30,460 bases of DNA from RUG563 sp964549135 (GCA_964549135.1 CAZJUJ010000035.1:1-30460), one strand, 5' to 3'; counted from the first letter of the stretch, positions 14,778-21,756 are shown. A program made the numbers and translations. Notes: generated by a model not told the origin, from the sequence alone.

Positions 14778-14825
14778 AAATCAAACCATCCTTTCATTGA
14801 TAAATGGATAAATGCTTTCGCGTAT

Positions 14826-14854
14826 AGTATACCGCAGTTTTTTTCCCCCCGCAA
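14826..14854 (-). promoter_or_regulatory. Sigma-A promoter for rpiB and ybaK
   Basis: Minus strand TTGCGG, 17 bases, TATACT. The -10 box matches five of six consensus positions and the -35 only TTG. The spacer contains G4A7, and an A-tract may compensate for the weak -35. It is divergent from the serS promoter. Confidence 0.6.
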
Positions 14855-14935
14855 GCAGGAAAAATGATTTCCCCCGCCCGGGCGGGAAAAACGCACTTTT
14901 TTTGCCGCTTCGGGGGATTTCTTTGCCGTTTCCTC

Positions 14936-14964
14936 TTGCAATTCCATGAAAAAAGGGCTATAAT
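14936..14964 (+). promoter_or_regulatory. Sigma-A promoter of serS
   Basis: TTGCAA (14936-14941), 17 bases, TATAAT (14959-14964). The predicted transcript start near 14971 is the first base of the T-box leader. Confidence 0.8.
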
Positions 14965-14970
14965 GCCCCT

Positions 14971-15185
14971 ATACCGCGTGGAAAGGGAATGGCGGTGTCC
15001 TGCGTGTCAAGAGAGATGCCGGTTGGTGCAAGGCAGAGGCGCTGGGCCGCGATCCACCCTGGAGCGGGCGGCGATGAGCCGCCGGGGCGCGCCCCCTACA
15101 GCGCAGACGAGGGGATATTCCCGCCCGGGAATATCAATCGGGGTGGCAACGCGGTTTTTCCGTCCCTGTGGTGGGCGGTTTTTTT
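14971..15185 (+). promoter_or_regulatory. Serine T-box riboswitch leader
   Basis: The T-box sequence GGGTGGCAACGCGG is at 15141-15154. Its TGGC should pair with the GCCA end of tRNA(Ser), whose discriminator base is G. Stem I is visible. The apical part has AGAGAG and GGTTGGTGCAA closed by TGCC/GGCA. Lower helices pair GTCC with GGGC and AGGG with CCCT. In the internal loop TCC followed by A (15053-15056) is the likely specifier, a serine codon. A perfect stem GATATTCCCG/CGGGAATATC (15114-15135) is stem III. Uncharged tRNA(Ser) should favour the antiterminator and switch serS on. Together with two divergent promoters it explains the gene-free stretch 14778-15214. Confidence 0.92.
15160..15185 (+). 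terminator. T-box regulated intrinsic terminator
   Basis: CCGTCCC and GGGCGG pair with one bulged base, followed by seven Ts (15179-15185). It lies directly after the T-box sequence, where the competing terminator is expected. Confidence 0.8.
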
Positions 15186-15214
15186 ATTGAAAAAAACGGG
15201 AAGGATGAATGGCC

Positions 15215-16477
15215 ATGCTGGATATCAAACGAATTCGCCAGAACCCCCAGGAATTGATCGATGCGCTGCAGAAGCGCAATTCCTCCATTGATGTCAACGA
15301 GCTGTTGGAATTGGACGCCCAGCGCCGGGATGCCCTGGGCCAGGTGGAGGCGCTGAAAAACAAGCGCAATGAGGAAAGCAAGAAGATTGCCCAGGTGAAG
15401 CGCCAGGGCGGCGACGCTGCCGAAATCATGGAGGCCATGCGTCAGGTGGGCGATGAAATCACCGCGCTTGATAAGCAGGTAGGCGAAATGGACGAGAAAA
15501 TCAACGCCATTCTTATGCGTCTGCCCAATTTCCCCCATGAAAGCGTGCCGGTGGGCAAGGATGATACCGAAAATGTGGAGCAGCGCCGCTGGGGCGAGCC
15601 CCGGCAGTTCGGCTGGGAGCCCAAGGCCCACTGGGATATCGGCACCGATCTGAATATCCTGGATTTTGAATCCGCCGCCAAGATTTCCGGCGCGCGCTTT
15701 ACCGTCTATCGCGGCCTGGGCGCCCGGCTGGAGCGGGCGGTCATCAATTTCTTCATGGATACCCATGCCGCAGATGGCTATATCGAGGTGCTGCCCCCCT
15801 ACATGGTCAGCCGCGCTACCATGACCGGCACCGGCCAATTGCCCAAATTTGAGGAGGATGCCTACAAGGTGGATCAGGATACCTTCCTGATTCCCACCGC
15901 CGAGGTGCCCGTTACCAATCTCTACCGGGATATGATTCTGGACGGGGATAAGCTGCCCATCCGCCACTGCGCCTATTCCGCCTGCTTCCGGGCCGAGGCC
16001 GGCAGCGCCGGGCGCGATACCCGCGGCCTGATCCGCCAGCATCAGTTCAATAAGGTGGAAATGGTCAAGATCACCAAGCCCGAGCAGAGCTATGAGGAAT
16101 TGGAATCCATGACCCGCCAGGCCGAAAAGGTGCTGCAGCTGCTGGGTCTGCCCCATCGGGTGGTGTGCCTCTCCACCGGCGATATGGGCTTCTCCGCCGC
16201 CAAAACCTATGATATCGAGGTCTGGATGCCCTCCTATAACCGGTATGTGGAAATTTCCTCCTGCTCCAACTGCGAGGATTTCCAGGCCCGCCGCGCCGCC
16301 ATCCGCTATCGCGACGGCGCCAAGGGCAAGCCCCAGCTCTGCCATACCCTCAATGGCTCCGGCGTGGCCGTGGGCCGCACGGTGGCCGCCATTCTGGAAA
16401 ATTACCAGAATGACGATGGCTCCGTCACCGTTCCCGAGGTGCTGCGTCCCTACATGGGCTGCGATAAAATCGGCTGA
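15215..16477 (+). CDS. serS: Seryl-tRNA synthetase
   Basis: SerS charges tRNA(Ser) with serine. I start at the ATG at 15215 (MLDIKRIRQNPQ, the usual family start), nine bases after GGAAGGA; an ATG six bases earlier is too close to that site. The 420-residue length is standard. Residues about 25-100 form the long antiparallel coiled-coil arm that grips tRNA. The class II core has TGTGQLPKFEEDAY, motif 2 around CFRAEAGSAGRDTRGL, and motif 3 around NGSGVAVGRTVAAILEN. It is a single-gene unit controlled by the T-box, with its own terminator. Confidence 0.97.
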   Translation: MLDIKRIRQNPQELIDALQKRNSSIDVNELLELDAQRRDALGQVEALKNKRNEESKKIAQVKRQGGDAAEIMEAMRQVGDEITALDKQVGEMDEKINAILMRLPNFPHESVPVGKDDTENVEQRRWGEPRQFGWEPKAHWDIGTDLNILDFESAAKISGARFTVYRGLGARLERAVINFFMDTHAADGYIEVLPPYMVSRATMTGTGQLPKFEEDAYKVDQDTFLIPTAEVPVTNLYRDMILDGDKLPIRHCAYSACFRAEAGSAGRDTRGLIRQHQFNKVEMVKITKPEQSYEELESMTRQAEKVLQLLGLPHRVVCLSTGDMGFSAAKTYDIEVWMPSYNRYVEISSCSNCEDFQARRAAIRYRDGAKGKPQLCHTLNGSGVAVGRTVAAILENYQNDDGSVTVPEVLRPYMGCDKIG

Positions 16478-16499
16478 TTGATCACATATTCCAAATAGC

Positions 16500-16549
16500 A
16501 GGGGCATCCCCTCCCGCCGTAAAAAGCGCCGAGGGGATGCCCCTTTTTT
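16500..16549 (+). terminator. Intrinsic terminator of serS
   Basis: Arms GGGGCATCCCCTC (16501-16513) and GAGGGGATGCCCC (16531-16543) are perfectly complementary over 13 bases, plus one A-T pair, and are followed by six Ts. It sits between convergent serS and the regulator gene ending at 16561; on the minus strand no T-run follows the stem. Confidence 0.93.
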
Positions 16550-16560
16550 CGTCCGCCGGA

Positions 16561-17325
16561 TTATCGTTTTTTGTATAGGATCAGTTCCGGGTTTTCGCCG
16601 TTTGCCTCATAGCTGCAGACGAGAATAAAATCCATATTGGCGGCGATGCCAAAGCATCTCTCCCCGCCAAATTCGCTTTCCAGCTGATTGCCCAGATAGG
16701 TGGCCTGGTCATCCAGATATTTGACCATGCTGCCGTTGGGCAGCCTGTATGCAAGATTGATATAGCTGCCCACCAGGGCGTTAAGGCGGGTCACCCGGGG
16801 CATGCCCGCGATCTGCAGCGCGTTGATTTCCTCCATCAGCTGCTTTTTAAATGCCTCAAACGCCTCATTGCCGCCCAGCTGCTCATATCGCTTCCAGTAA
16901 TCCAGCTTGGGCAGCATCCCCGCCAGATAGGCGCGCACCTCCCCTTCCGGATGCTCCGGGCTGACCATCCCCTTCACGCAGACATCGATCAGATCATCCA
17001 TATTGCTGTACATATACTCCCCATCCGCATAGCACCATTTGCAGTACTGCTCGTTGAGGGAGCCATCCTTTTCCTTGCTGATGATGGCGTCCTCCAGCGG
17101 CATGCCGCAGCATTGGCAGATCAGCTTCCGGGGCGAGCCCAGCAGGGTGTTGATGGAAACGTCGAATAATCTGGAGAGCAGCTTCAGCGTTTCAATATTG
17201 GGCGTGGTTTCCCCCGTCTCCCAGCGCGAAACGGCCTGACGGGTGACAAACACCTTTTCTGCCAGCTCCTCCTGCGACATCCCCTTTTTCCGTCTCAGTT
17301 CAAAAATCATATCCTTTGCTTCCAT
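16561..17325 (-). CDS. XRE-family regulator with zinc-ribbon domain
   Basis: The start chosen (MEAKDMIFELRRKKGMS) has GAGGTGA six bases upstream. Residues 5-60 form an XRE helix-turn-helix (MSQEELAEKVFVTRQAVSRWETGETTP region). Residues 70-102 match the putative zinc-ribbon family with the CQCCGMP start, Cys70, Cys72, Cys73 and later CKWC (Cys95, Cys98). The C-terminal 130 residues (PEGEVRAYLAGML onward) are a separate domain I do not recognise. The 254-residue protein is probably a cytoplasmic DNA-binding regulator sensing metal or redox state, but that is inference. Its target is unknown; it could regulate itself, since its promoter lies immediately upstream. Confidence 0.88.
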   Translation of the reverse strand: MEAKDMIFELRRKKGMSQEELAEKVFVTRQAVSRWETGETTPNIETLKLLSRLFDVSINTLLGSPRKLICQCCGMPLEDAIISKEKDGSLNEQYCKWCYADGEYMYSNMDDLIDVCVKGMVSPEHPEGEVRAYLAGMLPKLDYWKRYEQLGGNEAFEAFKKQLMEEINALQIAGMPRVTRLNALVGSYINLAYRLPNGSMVKYLDDQATYLGNQLESEFGGERCFGIAANMDFILVCSYEANGENPELILYKKR

Positions 17326-17343
17326 TTTTATCACCTCGGTACT

Positions 17344-17372
17344 ATTATGCCGCATCATCGCTTTCCTGGCAA
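17344..17372 (-). promoter_or_regulatory. Sigma-A promoter of the XRE/zinc-ribbon regulator
   Basis: Minus strand TTGCCA, 17 bases, CATAAT. The predicted leader is very short, with the ribosome site almost at the transcript start. Confidence 0.65.
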
Positions 17373-17477
17373 GCAACAGTTTGTTTCCCTCCCCAGCCGA
17401 ATGCGCCCATGCCCTGACCTGTCAAAGCGCAGCGTACCTCCGACGCGCTTCTATTCAATGCGCGCCTGACATTGATC

Positions 17478-17858
17478 ATGCATAAGAAAGCAGCATTCGC
17501 TTTTCCGGATATCCGCCTATCCTTCCCCGTGATTGCTTTATCGGCCTGCGCAGATTATACTATCCATGTCCAGAAAGCATCGGCCGATGCCATGGCCTAC
17601 GCCTGCCGATATGACGAGGCAATTGCTTTCTACAAAAAAGCCTTCGAATTGCAGCCCTCGCCCAAATTCTGCGACGCGCAAATCACAGCCGCTCATATTT
17701 ATGAGATCCAGGGAAACTATGACGCCGCAATCGCCAGCCGCCATGAACAGCTGCAGGTGCTGAAAACCGAATGGGATATGACGGAAGGCCGTGAGGTGGA
17801 AGAAATTCACGAGGAAATCGCCCGGCTTCAAAACATTTCTGTCTCTCGCAAAGCCTGA
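17478..17858 (+). CDS. TPR-like small ORF, probably a gene remnant
   Basis: The open frame runs without a stop from 17418 to 17858. Only the C-terminal half looks like protein: two TPR-style helical pairs (YDEAIAFYKKAFELQPSP and AAHIYEIQGNYDAAIASRHEQL) followed by a charged helix. The first 45 residues (MHKKAAFAFPDIRLSFPVIALSACADY) are of mixed character and fit no domain. Neither the ATG at 17478 nor the TTG at 17472 has a ribosome site, and I find no promoter. It may be the surviving tail of a longer TPR protein, perhaps a regulator fused to TPRs, cut off when this locus was rearranged. Element copy 3 begins 35 bases after its stop. Confidence 0.4.
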   Translation: MHKKAAFAFPDIRLSFPVIALSACADYTIHVQKASADAMAYACRYDEAIAFYKKAFELQPSPKFCDAQITAAHIYEIQGNYDAAIASRHEQLQVLKTEWDMTEGREVEEIHEEIARLQNISVSRKA

Positions 17859-17893
17859 GCGCAGGAAATGGGACAGGATACGGGGGGATTCTT

Positions 17894-18189
17894 GCGGGAG
17901 GATGCTTTTGCGTCAAAAGCGCCCTCCCGCCCCCTCCCAAACCGGTTCTGGATGGTTCATGGATAAATCATGCCAAATTGGATGCCAGATCAGCAAAAAA
18001 GAATAGCGATTAGAAAAACAGCAGCAATGCTTCCGTGTTTGAAGGAGCATTGCTGTTTGATTCCTAACAGCTATTTCTTCTTTGTTTCACTGGCATTCAA
18101 CTATGTGTAAATAATCCATGTTCCATCCAGCGCCGGTTTTCGGAAGGGGTGCGGGGGAACCGCTTTTGACGCAAAAGTGGTTCCCCCGC
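17894..18189. repeat. Intergenic palindromic element, copy 3 (296 bp)
   Basis: Left hairpin 17894-17930 (GGGAGGATGC type, 17-bp arms, loop CGT) and right hairpin 18151-18189 (GGGGGAACCGC type). Inverted subterminal segments (AAACCGGTTCTGGATGG and CCATCCAGCGCCGGTTTTCGG in part) and GGATGCCAG with CTGGCATTC match copy 1. A single central hairpin CAGCAATGC/GCATTGCTG lies at 18022-18055. The ends are of opposite type, left like copy 1 right and right like copy 1 left. The element lies between the TPR remnant and the spoIVB stop codon (30 bases) and fills the gene-free stretch 17859-18219. Confidence 0.87.
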
Positions 18190-18219
18190 AATGATTTCTC
18201 CCATTTTTCCCCCGGAATG

Positions 18220-19443
18220 CTATTCCGCCGCGGCCAGCATATGCTCAATAAAGATGCCGTAGCCCCGGGTGGGGTCATCCACAAAGACGTGGGTGACGGC
18301 CCCGACGATGCGTCCGTTCTGGATAATGGGGCTGCCCGACATGCCCTGGACGATGCCGCCGGTTTTTTCCAGCAGCGCAGGATCGGTCACCCGGATGACC
18401 ATGCTCTTTTCCGCCGGGGCGGACTGATGATTCACGCGGATAATTTCCACGCTGTATTCCCGGACGCCGCCGCCATCCAGGGTGGAAAGAATGGCGGCCG
18501 GCCCGGTCTCCACCGTTTCCTGATACCCCACCGGCAATCCCTCCGGGTAAAGGGGCTGGGCGGGGGCAGCCTGCATTTTGCCATAGATGCCCAATTCGGT
18601 ATTCTTTTTGATATCGCCCAATACCACCTGATTCATGAGGAAGGAGCCCCTTAATTCCCCGGGCGTGCCCTTTTGCCCCTTGCGCACATCCACAATTTCC
18701 GCCGCCATCAGCGATCCCATCCGAACGGGCAGCAGCAGCCCGGTATCCCCATCATGAATGGCATGGCCCAGCGCGCCATAGCTCTGATCCTCCGGGTTAT
18801 AATAGGAAAGCGTGCCCACCCCCGCCGTGCTGTCCCGCACCCAGGCGCCGATGCGCCAGGCGGCAGAGGCGGTATCCCTGAGCGGCGTCAGCAGCGTCTG
18901 CCGCATTTTTCCGTTCCGCCGGTAGGATACAGCCATCTGCCCGCCGCCGGACTGGGAAACCAGGCGGCTCAATTGCTCGCTGCTTTCAAGGGAAACGCCA
19001 TCGATGCTTTCAATCACATCCCCCGCCCGCAGCCCCGCATCCTGGGCAGGGCTCCGGCCCGATACATCCGATACCCCCACCACCAATACGCCCCTGGTGG
19101 CCAGGGCCACGCCCACGGCCTGCCCGCCCGGAATCAGGCGGATTTCTCTGCCGATATCCACCTGCATTTTCCGCAGCGGCAAAAGCCCGAAAAGATTGAC
19201 GCTGACCTCCGCCTGCCCGCTTTCCACGCCGGAAAGGGTATGCTCCGCCGAAAGCAGCCGCTCATCCTGAGAGGATAAAACCGCCGCGCCGGTATGCAGC
19301 CGATAGGATTGACCGATGCTGATGCGATAGGTTTCGGGCAATGCCCGCAGCGCCTGGGCGGTTGGCGAAAAGGCCATCCATGCCACCAGCAGCAGGATAA
19401 GCCCCCCGGCAATTCTGCGGCCCGGGCCGATTCTCTTTTCCAT
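18220..19443 (-). CDS. spoIVB: SpoIVB forespore serine peptidase (family S55)
   Basis: SpoIVB is secreted from the forespore into the intermembrane space, where it triggers pro-sigma-K processing during sporulation. The 407 residues have an N-terminal signal/anchor helix (about 11-31), a PDZ domain (about 105-185, AGLRAGDVIESIDG) and the S55 protease domain. That domain opens with WVRDSTAGVGTLSYYNP, has His227 in GALGHAIHDGDTG, and the serine motif GMSGSP (serines 369 and 371), then THVFVDDPTRGYGIFIE. This is the standard full-length layout. It is a single-gene unit on the minus strand, divergent from purE, with a sigma-G-like promoter. It implies an endospore-forming organism. Confidence 0.95.
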   Translation of the reverse strand: MEKRIGPGRRIAGGLILLLVAWMAFSPTAQALRALPETYRISIGQSYRLHTGAAVLSSQDERLLSAEHTLSGVESGQAEVSVNLFGLLPLRKMQVDIGREIRLIPGGQAVGVALATRGVLVVGVSDVSGRSPAQDAGLRAGDVIESIDGVSLESSEQLSRLVSQSGGGQMAVSYRRNGKMRQTLLTPLRDTASAAWRIGAWVRDSTAGVGTLSYYNPEDQSYGALGHAIHDGDTGLLLPVRMGSLMAAEIVDVRKGQKGTPGELRGSFLMNQVVLGDIKKNTELGIYGKMQAAPAQPLYPEGLPVGYQETVETGPAAILSTLDGGGVREYSVEIIRVNHQSAPAEKSMVIRVTDPALLEKTGGIVQGMSGSPIIQNGRIVGAVTHVFVDDPTRGYGIFIEHMLAAAE

Positions 19444-19475
19444 GCTCTCTCCCCCGCTTTTTCATTTCTCCCTTC

Positions 19476-19505
19476 CAATATGCCTTATCCTCCGCCCCGC
19501 TATGC
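19476..19505 (-). promoter_or_regulatory. Candidate sigma-G promoter of spoIVB
   Basis: Minus strand GCATA (19501-19505), 18 bases, CATATTG (19476-19482). This fits the Bacillus sigma-G pattern GHATR-N18-CATXHTA with one mismatch at the last position, and lies about 33 bases before the ATG. spoIVB is sigma-G dependent in B. subtilis. Confidence 0.55.
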
Positions 19506-19533
19506 TGGGAAAGGCCGCGAAAGGAGGGGAAGC

Positions 19534-19668
19534 ATGGAAAATCAGGAGGAAAGCAGGCCGATCCATGCAGGAGAAAAATGTTCGCCTTTTTCCTGGCTCT
19601 GGAAAAAAATTGATTTTCCCGATTTTGTTTTTTCGCTTTCGTTTTGCAAAAATCCGAACGTTCGGTAA
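19534..19668 (+). CDS. Possible 44-residue small ORF before purE
   Basis: ATG at 19534 is preceded by AAAGGAGGGG with normal spacing, an unusually good ribosome site for an intergenic region. The frame begins MENQEESRPIHAGEKC and ends KNPNVR with TAA at 19666. It has a hydrophilic start and an aromatic middle (FSWLWKKIDFPDFVF). I recognise no family and see no promoter. The last four sense codons are the PurBox-like palindrome, so the end of the frame may be dictated by regulation rather than coding. Chance is a real alternative. Confidence 0.22.
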   Translation: MENQEESRPIHAGEKCSPFSWLWKKIDFPDFVFSLSFCKNPNVR

Positions 19669-19672
19669 AATC
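19648..19672. promoter_or_regulatory. Palindromic PurBox-like operator upstream of the purine operon
   Basis: CCGAACGTTCGG (19654-19665) is a perfect 12-bp palindrome flanked by A/T. Each strand reads close to the B. subtilis PurR box AWWWCCGAACWWT, with one mismatch after CCGAAC on the top strand. The centre is about 73 bases upstream of the predicted purE transcript start, in the range where PurR binds the pur operon. The two half-sites overlap, whereas B. subtilis boxes are about 16 bases apart. No purR gene is in the window. Confidence 0.6.
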
Positions 19673-19697
19673 AAAAGAAAATAATTCAGGATTTTTC

Positions 19698-19726
19698 TTG
19701 CATATTCATCTGAGCCATGCTATAAT
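19698..19726 (+). promoter_or_regulatory. Sigma-A promoter of the purine operon
   Basis: TTGCAT (19698-19703), 17 bases, TATAAT (19721-19726). The leader of about 50 bases to purE is too short to hold a guanine riboswitch. With the PurBox-like site, the sigma-G promoter and the doubtful small ORF, this accounts for the gene-free stretch 19444-19782. Confidence 0.8.
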
Positions 19727-19782
19727 GAAACAAGCCTGCCCGGTAAAGGCGGCGCATCTTTTTCAAAGGAGTGTCTCAGGCC

Positions 19783-20274
19783 GTGAAGAAGGTTGGCATC
19801 ATCATGGGCAGCGACAGCGATCTGCCCGTCATCCGGAAAGCCACGGAGCTGCTTTCCCAATTGGAAATTCCCTTTGAGGTGCATATCTATTCTGCCCATC
19901 GCACCCCGGATGAAGCCCGGGATTTTGCCCGCAGCGCCAGGGAAAGGGGCTTTGGCGTGCTGATTGCCGCCGCCGGGATGGCGGCCCATCTGGCCGGGGC
20001 CATCGCCGCCAATACCATCCTGCCGGTCATCGGCATCCCCTGCAAATCCGCCGCGCTGGAGGGCATGGACGCCCTGCTTTCCACCGTCATGATGCCCACC
20101 GGCATTCCGGTGGCCACGGTGGCCATTAACGGCGGCGGCAATGCGGCGCTGCTGGCGGCCCAGATGCTGGCCCTTTCGGATGAAGCGCTGGCGGAGCGGC
20201 TGGCAGAAAAGCGGGCAGGGGATGCAGCCGCCGTGCTGGCCAAGGATGCGGCGCTGCAGGCCGAATTCGGCTGA
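19783..20274 (+). CDS. purE: N5-carboxyaminoimidazole ribonucleotide mutase (PurE, class I)
   Basis: PurE converts N5-CAIR to CAIR in purine synthesis. I use the GTG start at 19783 (reading MKKVGIIMGSDSD), behind AAAGGAG; spacing is 11 bases. A GTG 12 bases earlier overlaps the ribosome site. The 163 residues carry GSDSDLPV (9-16) and SAHRTPDE (37-44, His39 catalytic), both of the class I bacterial type that works with PurK rather than directly on AIR. PurK is not encoded in this window. It is the first gene of the operon. Confidence 0.94.
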   Translation: MKKVGIIMGSDSDLPVIRKATELLSQLEIPFEVHIYSAHRTPDEARDFARSARERGFGVLIAAAGMAAHLAGAIAANTILPVIGIPCKSAALEGMDALLSTVMMPTGIPVATVAINGGGNAALLAAQMLALSDEALAERLAEKRAGDAAAVLAKDAALQAEFG

Positions 20275-20331
20275 TTTTTCCTTCCCGCCGCAAACGGCAT
20301 AACCATTTCTGCAAAAGCAAACGGAGGCAAT

Positions 20332-21756
20332 ATGGGCGGTTTTTTTGGTGCCGTGCTGAAGCACGATGCAATCTCAGATGTTTTTTTCGGAACCGATTAT
20401 CATTCCCATCTGGCGCCCCGGCGGGGCGGCATGGCCGCATATGATCCCGAAATCGGCCTGCAGCGGGAAATCCATAATATCGCCAATTCCCCCTTCCGCA
20501 CCAAATTTGAGCATATTTTTGACGATATGAAGGGCACCTCGGCCATCGGCTGCATCAGCGATACCGATCCCCAGCCGCTGCTGATCCGCTCCAAGCTGGG
20601 CACCTATGCCCTCTGCACCATTGGCGTAATCAATAACGCCCAGCAGCTGATTGATCAGTATCTGGTGTTCAGCGGCGGTCATTTTGACGCCATGCAGGGC
20701 GGCCGGGTCAACAGCACCGAGCTGGTGGCCGCCATGATCAACCAGAAGAGCGATTTTACCGATGGCATCCGCTTTGCCCAGCAGGTGATTGAGGGCACGG
20801 CCTCCATCCTCATCCTTAAGGAGGATGGGCATATCCTCGCCGCCCGGGATCGGCTGGGCCGCCTGCCCGTGCTGATTGGGAAAAACGAAAACGGCTGCTG
20901 CGTTTCCTTTGAATCCCATGCCTATCAGAAGCTGGATTATGAGCCCGAGCGGGAGCTGGGCCCCGGCGAAATCGTAGAGCTGACCGCCGATTCCGTGATT
21001 CAGCTTTCCCCGCCCGGACAGGAAATGCGCATCTGCTCCTTCCTCTGGTCGTATTACGGCTATTCCACCGCCTCCTATGAGGGGATCAACGTGGAAACCA
21101 TGCGCTACCGAAACGGGGAAATCATGGCCGAGCAGGATGAAAAAAACGGCGCCTGCCAGGATGTGGATTATGTGGGCGGGGTTCCCGATTCCGGCACGCC
21201 CCATGCCATCGGCTATGCCAATAAGAGCCATATTCCCTTCGCCCGGCCCTTCATCAAATATACCCCCACCTGGCCCCGCAGCTTTACCACCAACAGCAAA
21301 ACCCAGCGCAGCCAGGTAGCCAAGATGAAGCAGATCGCCGTGCATGATCTGATTCAGGATAAGAGCCTGCTCTTTGTGGATGATTCCATCGTCCGGGGCA
21401 CGCAATTGCAGGAAACGGTGGAATTCCTCTACGCCAACGGGGCCAAGGCGGTGCATATGCGCTCGGCCTGCCCGCCCATTATGTATGGCTGCAAATATCT
21501 GAATTTCGCCCGCTCCACCAGCGATATGGATCTGATTACCCGCCGCACCATTCTGGAACTGGAGGGCGAGGAGGGCTTTGAGCATCTGGATGAATATTCC
21601 GATGCCTCCACCCAGCGGGGCCAGGCCATGCGCCGGGCCATCTGCGAAAAATTCCATTTCACCTCCCTGGAATTTCAATCCCTGGAGGGCGTGATCAAGG
21701 CCATCGGCCTGCCCGCCTGCCAATTATGCACTTACTGCTGGAACGGCAAGGAATAA
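20332..21756 (+). CDS. purF: Amidophosphoribosyltransferase-like PurF lacking the glutaminase cysteine
   Basis: PurF adds an amino group to PRPP, the committed step of purine synthesis. The phosphoribosyltransferase half is intact: the PRPP loop is FVDDSIVRGTQ (348-358). Iron-sulfur-type cysteines match B. subtilis PurF (Cys235, Cys387, Cys463, Cys466). The N-terminal half keeps the Ntn fold but begins MGGFFGAV, so the nucleophile cysteine expected at position 2 is glycine. The GHTRYST segment is replaced by GCISDTDPQ and the NGN segment by GVINN. The start is firm (GGAGG just upstream). Similar MGGFFG proteins are common in Clostridia, so this is a real subfamily, probably ammonia-dependent or fed by another amidotransferase. 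474 residues, 57 bases after purE. Confidence 0.9.
   Translation: MGGFFGAVLKHDAISDVFFGTDYHSHLAPRRGGMAAYDPEIGLQREIHNIANSPFRTKFEHIFDDMKGTSAIGCISDTDPQPLLIRSKLGTYALCTIGVINNAQQLIDQYLVFSGGHFDAMQGGRVNSTELVAAMINQKSDFTDGIRFAQQVIEGTASILILKEDGHILAARDRLGRLPVLIGKNENGCCVSFESHAYQKLDYEPERELGPGEIVELTADSVIQLSPPGQEMRICSFLWSYYGYSTASYEGINVETMRYRNGEIMAEQDEKNGACQDVDYVGGVPDSGTPHAIGYANKSHIPFARPFIKYTPTWPRSFTTNSKTQRSQVAKMKQIAVHDLIQDKSLLFVDDSIVRGTQLQETVEFLYANGAKAVHMRSACPPIMYGCKYLNFARSTSDMDLITRRTILELEGEEGFEHLDEYSDASTQRGQAMRRAICEKFHFTSLEFQSLEGVIKAIGLPACQLCTYCWNGKE

Noticed and set aside
17970..18110. Similar short peptides (starting MPDQQKRI) readable in element copy 3 (plus strand) and copy 1 (minus strand).
   Set aside because: The similarity covers only about 16 codons and follows from the DNA repeat. 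A one-base length difference shifts the frame afterwards, and copy 2 lacks it. There is no ribosome site, so it is not treated as a gene.
8854..18189. Could the repeats be a CRISPR array or insertion sequences?
   Set aside because: Copies are kilobases apart with no regular spacers, and no cas gene or transposase frame is present.
19654..19665. LexA (SOS) box reading of CCGAACGTTCGG.
   Set aside because: Firmicute LexA boxes have four bases between GAAC and GTTC; here the halves are fused. Purine-operon context favours PurR.
19727..19782. Guanine or other purine riboswitch in the purE leader.
   Set aside because: The leader from the predicted start to purE is only about 50 bases and lacks the purine aptamer core; no terminator is present there.
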